32,196 nucleotides of DNA from Pseudarthrobacter oxydans (GTDB lineage: Bacteria; Actinomycetota; Actinomycetes; Actinomycetales; Micrococcaceae), in assembly GCF_013314975.1 (NCBI RefSeq), contig NZ_JABTYH010000044.1, forward strand, positions 1 to 32,196, read 5' to 3'. The notes beneath the pieces were generated by a model. That model saw nothing but the letters and a program-made list of their open reading frames with translations, was not told the DNA's origin and made no database searches. The position numbers and the translations under genes are program-made. Of the stretch, positions 6,697-14,140 are shown piece by piece (positions within the stretch are counted from its first letter, which is position 1; each line of letters begins with the position of its first letter).

Positions 6697-7179
6697 ATGG
6701 TGCGCCGCGGGGACGAACCAGGACCGGCACGGCCCATCGCGGCCGTACTCCGGCCCGCCGCCGACGATCCCACGTGGGACCGGCTGGAGGACCAGATCAC
6801 CTGGTATGACACCAAGAGCAGCGACAACCAGCGCCGCTACAAGTGGCTCAAGCTGCTGGAACTCGCGGTCGCCGCCACCCTGCCGGTGGTGGCCGGCATT
6901 GGGAGCCCGGTCCTGGTGACCGGCACCCTGGCCGCCGTCATCGTCGTCCTGGAGGGTGCCCAGCACCTGTACCAGTTCCAGGAACGCTGGATCACCTACC
7001 GCTCCACCGCCGAGGCGCTCAAGCACGAGCGCTACCTGTACCTGGCCAAGGCAGGGCCGTATCTCCGCGCGGACCGGCACCAGCAGCTGGCCGAGCGGAT
7101 CGAGGGCCTGATCTCCCAGGAGCACGCCAAGTGGACCAGCAGCCAGCAACAGGCTCCGGGCCGCCAGGAAGACCGGTAG
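6697..7179 (+). CDS. DUF4231/SLATT-type two-TM protein
   Basis: 160 residues. The pattern matches the DUF4231 family of the SLATT superfamily: an amphipathic Q-x-x-W-Y-D segment (about residues 30-48, DQITWYDTKSSDNQRRYKW), a membrane hairpin (LKLLELAVAATLPVVAG at 51-67 and a second helix at about 70-88), then the conserved W-x-x-Y-R-S-T-A-E-A-L-K-H-E block (98-111) and a Gly-Pro-Tyr motif at 120-122. SLATT proteins are predicted pore- or membrane-acting effectors in nucleotide-dependent conflict systems. The preceding gene is a TIR protein 25 bases upstream with GAGGAAAGGGA just before this ATG, so the two are one operon. Effector function is inferred, not seen. Confidence 0.78.
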   Translation: MVRRGDEPGPARPIAAVLRPAADDPTWDRLEDQITWYDTKSSDNQRRYKWLKLLELAVAATLPVVAGIGSPVLVTGTLAAVIVVLEGAQHLYQFQERWITYRSTAEALKHERYLYLAKAGPYLRADRHQQLAERIEGLISQEHAKWTSSQQQAPGRQEDR

Positions 7180-7187
7180 GGCGGGAT

Positions 7188-7211
7188 GCAGCCCCTTGTG
7201 GTCAGGGCTGC
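7188..7211. terminator. Hairpin between convergent genes
   Basis: GCAGCCC (7188-7194) pairs perfectly with GGGCTGC (7205-7211) across a 10-base loop. It sits between the 3' end of the SLATT-type gene and the 3' end of the phosphoesterase gene, so it probably terminates both transcripts. There is no T-tract. Confidence 0.5.
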
Positions 7212-7219
7212 GCGGCTCG

Positions 7220-8311
7220 TTACTCCGGCGCCGGCTGTGACTGCGGTGCGGAACGCGTCCCCGCGTCCGTACTCGGTCCCGACGTTGGAACGAACTCCCA
7301 GTCGAAGGACCCGTCGACCTTCAGTGTCAGCCGAAGGAACCCGTGGGTGTCGCTGAACCGCTTCACGATGAAGGGCGGGCTGCTGGTGAAAGGACGGAGT
7401 CCGACGCCTCCCGTGGAAACCTGGAACGATGTCATCCCGTCGCTCACGCACTGGTCTGCGTTGTCCACCGGGCATGAGCGTTCATAGTTGTGCTGCGACC
7501 CGGACAGGATCAGGCGGACCCGGTGCTTCCACATCACATCGATCCACGGCTTATGGTCCAGGTTGCGCTCATGCGTTTCCGTGCTGGACGTGAAGTACGG
7601 CTCGTGGTGCACCACTGCCAGGTGCCTGCCCGCAGCCTTGGCGGCAGCAAGGTCCCGGTCCAGCCACGTTGTCAGCGCCTGGGCCCGCGCCGGGTTGTAC
7701 CGCCAGTGCGCGGAGGACAGGAACGCGAAGTGCCAGTTCCCAAAATCCTTTGAGTATGGTTGCCCGTTTTCGATGAATCCGCGCTCATGGTTGATCGCAG
7801 ACTTGGCAGAGGACCCCGGGCACTGGCCATTCATGAAATTGTCGAGGTCTTCATTGCGGCCGGGTTTCCAGTCGTGGTTGGGGGCGGAGACCCAGTACAG
7901 CTTGGGCAGTGTGCCGCTCCAGAGCCTCGACCAGTACTTCACGTAGTCGTCGCAGTACGCGGCGTCGTACTGGAAGTCCCCGATCCCCAGGAACGCGTCA
8001 ACCTCGTGGTTTTGCACGAGCCGCGTGATCGCCGCAGCGTTCCTGCCGGACGGGCTGTCCGGCGCATAAGTCCTGACGCCGTTCATGTCACCCACCGCGG
8101 CAATGCGGACATCACGCAGGGGAAAGGCAGGCTGGCCATGAATCGGTGGCAGGGCTGCCTTGGGGGTCGCGGCCGGGGACGAAACAGCCGGGGACGGCTG
8201 GCTCGGCGGGAGCGGAGTGGCGGTGCACGCCGCAACGGAGGCGGCCACAAGGGTTGCAGCGGCTGCGGCCACGCTCCGCAAGGACCTGCGTCGCGGGAGT
8301 GCTGGCTGCAT
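7220..8311 (-). CDS. Calcineurin-like metallophosphoesterase lipoprotein
   Basis: 363 residues. A twin-Arg-containing signal (RRRSLRS, then an Ala/Val-rich helix) ends in lipobox VAAC, followed by a Pro/Ser linker. Metallophosphoesterase motifs appear in order: VGDMNG, GIGDFQYD, PNHDW (the GNH[DE] site), VVHHEP and SGSQHNYERS (the final GHxH site). In the first and last motifs the sequence departs from consensus: the first His of GHxH is Ser. ATG 8311 has GGAGGG seven bases upstream; a longer open frame to 8548 is not supported. It resembles purple-acid/alkaline phosphatase-like proteins that act outside the cell to release phosphate or hydrolyse nucleotides. Its own promoter lies upstream (8382-8410). 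Confidence 0.83.
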   Translation of the reverse strand: MQPALPRRRSLRSVAAAAATLVAASVAACTATPLPPSQPSPAVSSPAATPKAALPPIHGQPAFPLRDVRIAAVGDMNGVRTYAPDSPSGRNAAAITRLVQNHEVDAFLGIGDFQYDAAYCDDYVKYWSRLWSGTLPKLYWVSAPNHDWKPGRNEDLDNFMNGQCPGSSAKSAINHERGFIENGQPYSKDFGNWHFAFLSSAHWRYNPARAQALTTWLDRDLAAAKAAGRHLAVVHHEPYFTSSTETHERNLDHKPWIDVMWKHRVRLILSGSQHNYERSCPVDNADQCVSDGMTSFQVSTGGVGLRPFTSSPPFIVKRFSDTHGFLRLTLKVDGSFDWEFVPTSGPSTDAGTRSAPQSQPAPE

Positions 8312-8381
8312 TCGGTAACCCTCCATGAAGCCGGCCCGCAGGCCGTCCTGCGAGGGACAACCAGATGCGCCGGCACTTTTG

Positions 8382-8423
8382 ATAATTCCCAGGCATGGAC
8401 GGGGTGTCAAGGGCACCCCGTCC
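8382..8423 (-). promoter_or_regulatory. Phosphoesterase promoter with overlapping 10-bp inverted repeat
   Basis: On the minus strand, consensus TTGACA (8405-8410) and AATTAT (8382-8387) are spaced by 17 bases, placing the start near 8375, about 65 bases before the ATG at 8311. A perfect inverted repeat (GGACGGGGTG at 8397-8406 and CACCCCGTCC at 8414-8423, 7-base spacer) covers the -35 box and is a good repressor-site candidate. It would not be a terminator for any adjacent gene. Confidence 0.6.
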
Positions 8424-8529
8424 GCCCGGATACGCCTGCCGGGGTGCGTCGGCTGACGGGGTCTTGTGCTGAGGCCTCTGGATGAGAGGGAGCCTGTCCG
8501 GTTGGCCGCTTTGCGGCTGGTTCGAACCA

Positions 8530-8558
8530 TTGTTCGGCTTTGGCGCAAGCGATATTAT
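8530..8558 (+). promoter_or_regulatory. Promoter of the hemerythrin-domain gene
   Basis: TTGTTC (8530-8535), a 17-base spacer and TATTAT (8553-8558) form a plausible sigma-70-type promoter on the plus strand. It lies about 50 bases upstream of the ATG at 8611 of the frameshifted hemerythrin-like gene. A conserved-looking promoter suggests the damage to the gene is recent, or that the frameshift is a sequencing error. Confidence 0.45.
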
Positions 8559-8610
8559 GCTCCCGGGGAGAGGTCCTGGTTTCGCTTGACCGCCGTTAGG
8601 GGCCCCTCCA

Positions 8611-9334
8611 ATGAACGAATTCTTCACAATGCATCCTGGCGAGACCGCACCTCCACTGCCGCCCGGACCCGTCCTCTGCACCGGGACCGCGGGCATGCGG
8701 CGCATACACCGCTTTTTCCTGTGGGCATACGACGAGGCCGGGCTTGGTGCGCTCCGTTGAACCTGGCGACACTGCCCGCTCCGCCTACGTGGGGGAAGTC
8801 CTCGGGAACTTCGACAAGGTACTCCACATCCACCACGAGGGCGAGGACCTGCTGATGTACCCGCAGCTGGGCCAACGGGCACCTGCGTGCGCGCTGCATG
8901 TGGCACAAATGCTGGAGCAGCACCGGCAGGTCACCCAGCGGCTCGAAGGCATCGAGCCCGTCCGCCGGCGCTGGATAGCGACGCCCGATGCAGAGTCCGC
9001 TGCGGAACTGGCCGGGCGCTACGAGGACCTGTCGGCAATCCTCAAAGTGCACCTGCGCCGGGAAGTCACGGAGATGATGCCCGTGGCGGACAGGGTGATG
9101 ACCGAGAAGGAAATGAACGGACTGGGGCAGCACAGCATTGAGCAGTTCGACAAGAAATTCCTGGTCACCTATCTGGGGATGGTGCTGGCCACGAACCCGC
9201 CCGCAGACCGGAGGGAACTGTTCAAGGAGATCCCACCGCCGGTCCGCCTGGGCTACCGACTCATCGGGCGCAGGATGTACCGGAAACAGTACTCGATGCT
9301 CTTCCCAGGACGCCCGATCCCCGAGACGCTTTAA
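8611..9334 (+). pseudogene. Hemerythrin (HHE) domain gene, frameshifted
   Basis: From ATG 8611 the frame gives 49 residues including MRRIHRFFLWAYDEAG, the first iron-binding helix of an HHE domain, and then stops at 8758-8760. The rest of the protein continues in the +1 frame (VRSVEPGDTARSAYVGEVL, then HHEGEDLLMYPQL and MLEQHRQV) to a stop at 9334. The two frames overlap around 8735-8757, and removing one base from GAGGCCGGGCTTGG (about 8734-8747) would join them as E-A-G-L-V-R. His ligands are thus split between frames. A separately started 3' product (TTG 8744 or GTG 8747) would lack the first His helix. The cause may be a real mutation, a sequencing error or, less likely, programmed shifting. 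Intact it would be about 240 residues with an unknown C-terminal helical part. Confidence 0.8.
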
Positions 9335-9347
9335 AGGCCGGCCGGCC

Positions 9348-9713
9348 ATGGTCTTCGTGGTTCCTGCGATCGGGCTGCTGCTGTGGATTGGCGTCCTTTT
9401 GGGTGCAATGGTCCTGGTAGGTATTCTCTGGGCGGCGTTCGGCCTGGTTGTAGGGCTCGCGAACCTCGCGCACCTGCTCATCGGAGGAAAAAGCCGGCCG
9501 AGCGTTCAGAGGAAAACCGCCGCTGGCCCCAACCGGAACGTACACCGGGCGCCACCCCCACGGCAGGCACCGCGGGTCGCAGGCCCCGGGGAGTCCGGCG
9601 GCAGGGCCGCGGCTGAGATATGGCCCAAATGGAACTCGTCGCACCGGCTGTATGTGGAGGGCGAGAAGTCGCACTGGCAGGAGCAGTTCGACGCCCTGGA
9701 CTACCGCGGATAA
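9348..9713 (+). CDS. Small N-terminally membrane-anchored protein, hypothetical
   Basis: 121 residues. Residues 2-47 are almost entirely hydrophobic and form two helices (VVPAIGLLLWIGVLLGAMVL, then GILWAAFGLVVGLANLAHLL). The rest is Arg/Pro/Gly-rich and ends with an aromatic/acidic tail (IWPKWNSSHRLYVEGEKSHW, then QEQFDALDYRG). ATG 9348 is 13 bases after the hemerythrin stop; no strong Shine-Dalgarno is visible. I recognise no family. It lies between two damaged genes but is itself an intact frame. Confidence 0.55.
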   Translation: MVFVVPAIGLLLWIGVLLGAMVLVGILWAAFGLVVGLANLAHLLIGGKSRPSVQRKTAAGPNRNVHRAPPPRQAPRVAGPGESGGRAAAEIWPKWNSSHRLYVEGEKSHWQEQFDALDYRG

Positions 9714-9769
9714 GTCCGTCCGGGAGATCGCGAGTATACGATCCCCTTAGACCCGGGACGGCAGCCTCA

Positions 9770-10170
9770 CGGTCTGCGGAGGTCTTCCGCGGGATGGCGG
9801 CCGATGTACTTGCCTTTGTGATGCTCCCAGGCGCCATCGCCGTCGTCCTCATCATTGCGGCGGCCGTGATCAACGCACGGGACGTTCGACGGCGGGATCC
9901 AGTGCGCGGGCCGGCGGCGTGTGCGAGATGGAGACGGGTTTTGGCCGCCGGTGCTCCCGCGCGGCCGAGCATGGCGACCATTTCTATCCCTGGTCGAAGG
10001 GCGGGTCCACCAGCCTGCGAAATTTTGTGGCCGCCTGCAGCCGGTGCAACCGCGCCAAAGGCGCACGAATCCCGTCTCCGGAACAACAAATGCGGCTGGA
10101 ACGGCGACGGCGGACCTACGTTCCGCTGGACGCTGCCGTGGCCGTCGGCGAGAGGCAGCCGCTTCCGTAG
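9770..10170 (+). pseudogene. Degenerate HNH-endonuclease gene (paralogue of the gene at 26965)
   Basis: The segment around 9790-9905 translates to RGMAADVLAFVMLPG and ...NARDVRRRDPVR, matching RGMVENVVAAVALPG and ...TRRDVRRRDPVR of the intact HNH protein at 26965-27540. The HNH part (CEMETGFGRRCSRAAEHGDH, then FYPWSKGGSTSL and CSRCNRAKGARIPSP) follows in another frame (10170 end). Compared with the intact copy, 37 bases between GTGCG and CGGGC are missing at about 9905, causing the frame change. The first roughly 50 codons are also absent or unrecognisable. The HNH residues themselves are still readable, so decay is recent. A short product from a start near 9919 could still be made, but without the membrane anchor. 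Confidence 0.72.
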
Positions 10171-10197
10171 GCCCGCAACGAATGTCATCCCACCCGC

Positions 10198-10276
10198 AGT
10201 GCGAGAGCGTTGCTGGAAAACCTGCGGTAAGTGAGAGAGGGTGCCCAAAAACCTGTATTAAGTGAGAGAGCGTCGC
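10198..10276. repeat. Degenerate 31-32 nt direct tandem repeat
   Basis: Two full units and one partial unit are seen: 10198-10229, 10230-10260 and 10261-10276. Each starts AGTG[A/C]GAGAG and the full units share AAAACCTG followed by [CGG/TAT]TA. It lies between the broken HNH gene and the 3' end of the catabolic operon. It resembles a dispersed intergenic repeat rather than a CRISPR array: there are no spacers and the units are abutting. Confidence 0.6.
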
Positions 10277-10333
10277 AGGGGGTTGAGGATGTTGGGGTTG
10301 GGGGGTGAGGTTGGGTTGCGGGCGTCGGGATCC

Positions 10334-11008
10334 TTAGAGGGAGGCTCCCCCGCAGATGACGTAGTTTTGGCCGGTGATGGACTTGCCGTGCGGGCCCAGC
10401 AGGAACGCGGCCAGGGCAGCCACGTCCTCCGGGTCCACCAGGGCTCCCAGCGCGGGCATCTTCACCGGGGTGGCAGCGCGGCCGGGGTCGTTCAGCATCG
10501 GAGTGTCGGTGGGGCCCGGGGACAACACATTCACCGTGATACCCCGCGGCGCGAGCTCCTGCGCCCACGTCCGCCCCAGGCCCATCAGGGCAGCCTTCGT
10601 GGCGGCGTAGTGACTCTTGCCCGGCATGCCCGTGGAGGTGCGGCTGCCCAGCAGGACGATCCGGCCGCCGTCGGGCATGGACGGCACCAGGGCGTTGGCC
10701 AGCACGGATGCCGCCGCCACGTGGACCGTGAACATCCCGGCCAGGGCGGACGGATCAAGGGAACCCAGGTGGGCCGTCCGCTGGAACCCGGCGGCGTGCA
10801 CCAGGGCATCCGCCGGTTCCAGCGAAGAGACCACGGGCTCCAGGGACTCGGGCTCCGACAGATCAGCCTGCACCCACTGGAAGCCCTCCCCCAGGGACGA
10901 CTCGCTGCGGCTCAGGCCGGTCACCCTCCACCCGTCGGCCAGCAGCCGCTGGGCTATGGCCTTGCCGATCCCCGAGCTGGTCCCGGTGACCACCGCGTGC
11001 CTGGTCAT
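10334..11008 (-). CDS. Short-chain dehydrogenase/reductase, last gene of the catabolic operon
   Basis: 224 residues. TGTSSGIG (residues 8-15) is the cofactor loop; SRSES after the second strand, with Arg34, favours NADP(H). HAAG (71-74) replaces the usual NNAG. The catalytic residues are Ser122, Tyr134 and Lys138 (YAATK). The C-terminal ITGQNYVICGG is typical. The start overlaps the stop of the upstream Asp-box gene (ATGA), so it is translationally coupled and belongs to the operon running from 19347 down to here. Its likely role is oxidation or reduction of a carbonyl intermediate in the pathway. The substrate is unknown. Confidence 0.86.
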   Translation of the reverse strand: MTRHAVVTGTSSGIGKAIAQRLLADGWRVTGLSRSESSLGEGFQWVQADLSEPESLEPVVSSLEPADALVHAAGFQRTAHLGSLDPSALAGMFTVHVAAASVLANALVPSMPDGGRIVLLGSRTSTGMPGKSHYAATKAALMGLGRTWAQELAPRGITVNVLSPGPTDTPMLNDPGRAATPVKMPALGALVDPEDVAALAAFLLGPHGKSITGQNYVICGGASL

Positions 11009-12249
11009 GCGTCCCCGCCCGGCGTGGTGGTGCCGTCATACGCCCACTGCGGGTCCACGCGGACGAACTTGATGGCTTGCCGGAAGTACGTGTACGCGAT
11101 GTTCAGCGCACCGTCCGGGCCCTGGTGGATGGACGGGTAGGAGTACTCACGGTTGAGCCCGTCGCGGGAGTTGTTGGACAGGCAGTACCCGTCCCCCACG
11201 TCCAGGTTCCGGCGGATGGGCCACGTACGGCCCGAATCCTCGGAGATGGCCAGCGTCATCGGTGAGCGCGGCGTGCCCCAGAAGGCGCGCTTGACGCCGT
11301 CGTCCTCGGAGAAAGCTGCAGCGTCCGGTTCGGCGACCTGCCCCTGCTCGTCCGCCAGGCCGTCGTCGTCAATCTCGTCGTAGAGGGACAGGCGCCGCTC
11401 GGTGCCCTCCCCCGCCCGGCTGTGGTTGTACACCAGGGCCAGGCGGCCGTCGGCGAGCGCGGTGAACTGGATGGAGGAGTTGTTGTTGGGCAGCTCGGTG
11501 GGGACCGGCTCGCTCCAGGTGGAGCCATCGTCGGTGGAGCGGGATTCGTAGATGGAGTCGGCCCAGCGGCTGCGGAACAGGGCCAGCAGCGAGCCGTCCG
11601 CCACGGGCTGGATGTTCATATGGACGCAACCCAGGCTCCCCGGCAGGACATGCTCGGTCCAGGTGGCGCCGGCGTCGTCGGAAATCATCACGGCGCTGTC
11701 GTCGCTGTTGCCCACCCATTTCTCCCCCGGCGTGGTGATGCAGCGGAAGATCGGCACGATCAGGCGGCCGGACGGCAGCACCACCGGGAGCTGGCGGACG
11801 AACACGCCGCCGGTTTCGTTCGCGGGGAACAGCGTTTCCACCTCACCCCAGGTGCGGCCGCTGTCCGTGGAAATACGACGGCGGACCTCGGCGGTGTCCT
11901 GGTTGCCCGCCTTCTGCGCGGTGTACAGCAGCCAGAGGGACTTGTCCGGCGCGGTGAACAGGATGGGGTTCTGCTCGGAGCGGGTGGAGTCATTGGACAG
12001 CTGTTCCGGCGAAGACCACTGGCTGCTGCCGGACTCCAGCGCGGAGAACCAGATGGAGATGTCCGGCACGCCCTCCTGGGTGCCGCCGAACCAGACGCAT
12101 CCCAGCCGGCCGTCCGGCAGGGTGAGCAGGTTGGCGGCGTGGCTCTGCACGGTGGGGGCGGGCAGGTAGGCGAAGTCGGCGCCGTCGGCCCGCTTCACGG
12201 CCCCGTCCGGGGTGATGGTGCTGTAGCTGTCCGTGGTGGTGTTTGTCAT
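11005..12249 (-). CDS. Asp-box (BNR) beta-propeller protein, sialidase-superfamily, cytoplasmic
   Basis: 414 residues with four clear Asp-boxes (S-x-D-x-G-x-T-W): STDSGRTW at 127-134, SDDAGATW at 190-197, STDDGSTW at 238-245 and SEDSGRTW at 336-343. The N-terminal NLLTLPDGRLGCVWFGGTQE and the C-terminal YPSIHQGPDGALNIAYTY blocks fit the BNR_2 sialidase-like group. There is no signal peptide, so it acts in the cytoplasm, unlike classical sialidases. Families with this fold also include lyases and glycosidases acting on uronate or rhamnose linkages. With the upstream importer, the plausible role is cleavage of an imported glycoside or sugar-acid conjugate. The stop of the aldolase gene overlaps its ribosome site (AAAGGACTGAACC before ATG). 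Sialidase activity itself is not established: I did not identify the catalytic Arg triad. Confidence 0.8.
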   Translation of the reverse strand: MTNTTTDSYSTITPDGAVKRADGADFAYLPAPTVQSHAANLLTLPDGRLGCVWFGGTQEGVPDISIWFSALESGSSQWSSPEQLSNDSTRSEQNPILFTAPDKSLWLLYTAQKAGNQDTAEVRRRISTDSGRTWGEVETLFPANETGGVFVRQLPVVLPSGRLIVPIFRCITTPGEKWVGNSDDSAVMISDDAGATWTEHVLPGSLGCVHMNIQPVADGSLLALFRSRWADSIYESRSTDDGSTWSEPVPTELPNNNSSIQFTALADGRLALVYNHSRAGEGTERRLSLYDEIDDDGLADEQGQVAEPDAAAFSEDDGVKRAFWGTPRSPMTLAISEDSGRTWPIRRNLDVGDGYCLSNNSRDGLNREYSYPSIHQGPDGALNIAYTYFRQAIKFVRVDPQWAYDGTTTPGGDA

Positions 12250-12252
12250 GGT

Positions 12253-13044
12253 TCAGTCCTTTGTGGTTCCGGCAGCGGCGCGGGCGGCGTCGAGGTGGGA
12301 CTTGGCGATCTGTTCCAGGTGCGTCAGGTCCGAGGCAATGGTGGCGAAGGTGTAGCCCTGCGCCAGCCGCTGGTTGGCCACGGTGCCGGCAGGGGTGTGG
12401 ATGCCGGCGGCGATCCCCGCGGAGGCGGCGGCCTCGGCGATGGTCTCCAGGGCGGCGTTGAATTCGGCGTCGACGGCGGGGTCCCCGGGGAAGGCGCCGC
12501 CCACGGCGATGGCCAGGTCCGACGGGCCCACGTAGATGCCGTCCAGGCCCGGGGTGGCGCAGATTTCCTTGACGTTGGCCAGGCCCTCGGGGGTTTCGAT
12601 CATGGCGAACACCAGGGTGGTGGCGTTGGCGTCAGCCGGCTTGGGCCCGATCCGCAGGGCAGAGCGCATGGGCCCGTAGGAGCGGCCGCCCAGCGGCGGG
12701 TACTTGGCGGCCGCCACGGCGGCAGCGGCGTCCTCGGCGTTGTTGATGAGCGGGACGATGACGCCCACGGCGCCGGCGTCGAGCGCCTTGCCGATCGCGG
12801 TGAAGTCGTTGGCCTCCACGCGGACCATGCCGACGGCGGTGTGCCCGGCGTCGATGGCCATCAGCCCGTTCAGCACTCCCGAGTAGCCGAGCAGGCCGTG
12901 CTGCGCATCCAGGGCCACGTAGTCGTAGCCCAGCCGGCCGATGCGTTCGGTGGCCACGGGCGCGTCCAGCACCGCCCAGTAGCCCACGGCCTGTTCACGG
13001 GCGCGGATCTTGCGGGCGAATTCGAGGGCCAGTTCGGAGGTCAT
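12253..13044 (-). CDS. HpcH/HpaI-family class II aldolase
   Basis: 263 residues, the usual length. Family signatures are intact: YDYVALDAQHG with catalytic His49, VRVEAND with Arg75 (pyruvate carboxylate binding), MIETPEGL with metal-ligand Glu150, and GIYVGPSDLA with metal-ligand Asp176. These enzymes cleave 2-keto-3-deoxy or 4-hydroxy-2-keto acids to pyruvate and an aldehyde using Mn2+ or Mg2+. In this operon it would handle a keto-deoxy sugar acid, with the dehydrogenases before or after it. AAGGA lies five bases before ATG 13044. Only three bases separate it from the Asp-box gene. HpaI, RhmA and GarL are all possible relatives; the precise substrate is open. Confidence 0.88.
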   Translation of the reverse strand: MTSELALEFARKIRAREQAVGYWAVLDAPVATERIGRLGYDYVALDAQHGLLGYSGVLNGLMAIDAGHTAVGMVRVEANDFTAIGKALDAGAVGVIVPLINNAEDAAAAVAAAKYPPLGGRSYGPMRSALRIGPKPADANATTLVFAMIETPEGLANVKEICATPGLDGIYVGPSDLAIAVGGAFPGDPAVDAEFNAALETIAEAAASAGIAAGIHTPAGTVANQRLAQGYTFATIASDLTHLEQIAKSHLDAARAAAGTTKD

Positions 13045-13095
13045 CAGAGTCCTTCAGTCAGTTCGGTTCAGGTTCAGGGGCGGCTAGGGAAAGCG

Positions 13096-14085
13096 TCAGC
13101 GGTTGTAGGCGGGCATCGGTCCGCGGAGCGAGGTGCCCACGGCGTCGCAGGCTTCCACGACGTCGGCCGGCAGCGGCCCGTTGGCCACGGCGGCGATGTT
13201 GGCACGGAGCTGTTCCACCTTGGACCCGCCCAGGAGCATGGAGCCCACGCCGTCGCGGTAGGCCAGCCAGCGGAGGGACAGCTCTGCGAGGGAAACCCCG
13301 GCGCCGCCAGCGATCCGGGACAGCTCCCCGATGGCATCGAACAGCTGCTTGTCCCAGTACCGCTGCGTGTACATGGCGGCCAGCTTGGAGTCGCCGTACC
13401 GGCCCTCGGTGGGCTTGGCGTCGAAGCTGTGCTTGCCGGTGAGCAGCCCGCCGCCGAGCGGGTTGTAGACCATAGTGTGCACATTGTGGGTGGACGCAAA
13501 CTCGAGATATTCCTCCTCGAGCCGGCGGGCCACCAGGTTGTAGAGCTGCTGCGCGACGACGGGCTGCGGCGCCCCCACTTCACGGGCCGTATGGATCACG
13601 TCGGCGATTTGCCAGGCGGCGAAGTTGGACACGCCCAGCGCGCCGATCTTCCCCTCGGCAACCAGTTCCGCCACCGTCGACAGCGTCTCAGAGAGAGGCG
13701 TGGCCCGGTCCGGCTGGTGCAGGTAGAACAGGTCGATGCTGTCTGTGCCCAGCCGTCGCAGGCTGCCCTCCACGCTGGCGCGCAGACCAGCGGGCGAGAG
13801 CGGCGAATGGGAGCCGTGGTCCGCGTGGGGCATGCCGGCCTTGGACGCCAGGATGACGCCGTCGCGCTTTCCCTTCAAAAGCCGTGCGAGCATCTCCTCG
13901 GTCACGCCGCCCACGTAGGCGTTGGCGGTGTCGATGGTGGTGATGCCGGCGTCGAGCGCTTCCTCCACCATCCGCCCGGCGGTGGCCTCGTCAGCGGTGT
14001 CGCCGAACGTCATGGTCCCCAGGACCAACCGGAAGATGGGGAGTTTCAGGCCGTCCACCTGGGCGCCTTCGGGCTGCTTGCTCAT
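13096..14085 (-). CDS. Aldo/keto reductase
   Basis: 329 residues. The AKR catalytic tetrad is present: Asp52 and Tyr57 (DTANAY), Lys82 (SKAG) and His123 (LHQPD). GALGVSNF and the C-terminal MLLGGSKVEQL (NADP-binding region of the AKR barrel) follow. A start at ATG 14085 (MSKQPEG) is preferred over an upstream TTG at 14115 because ACGAGGAA precedes it. It is likely an NADPH-dependent reductase or dehydrogenase for a sugar or aldehyde intermediate. It is the first enzyme gene after the ABC transporter genes, 55 bases downstream of the ATPase stop. Confidence 0.87.
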   Translation of the reverse strand: MSKQPEGAQVDGLKLPIFRLVLGTMTFGDTADEATAGRMVEEALDAGITTIDTANAYVGGVTEEMLARLLKGKRDGVILASKAGMPHADHGSHSPLSPAGLRASVEGSLRRLGTDSIDLFYLHQPDRATPLSETLSTVAELVAEGKIGALGVSNFAAWQIADVIHTAREVGAPQPVVAQQLYNLVARRLEEEYLEFASTHNVHTMVYNPLGGGLLTGKHSFDAKPTEGRYGDSKLAAMYTQRYWDKQLFDAIGELSRIAGGAGVSLAELSLRWLAYRDGVGSMLLGGSKVEQLRANIAAVANGPLPADVVEACDAVGTSLRGPMPAYNR

Positions 14086-14140
14086 GCGTTGATTCCTCGT
14101 GGTTGCGTTCTTCAATGAGTAGAGGTCAGGCCTGGTTGGG

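Noticed and set aside
8466..8855. 129-codon plus-strand frame over the start of the hemerythrin gene
   Set aside because: It is the third frame across the HHE region and carries none of the HHE motifs, which are found in the other two frames.
10198..10276. Repeat considered as a CRISPR array
   Set aside because: Units abut with no spacers, differ from each other and no cas genes are present.
11422..14118. 898-codon open frame on the plus strand
   Set aside because: Antisense to the Asp-box, aldolase and AKR genes. Its translation is Gly/His/Val-rich low complexity and matches no domain; it is a shadow of GC-rich codon bias.
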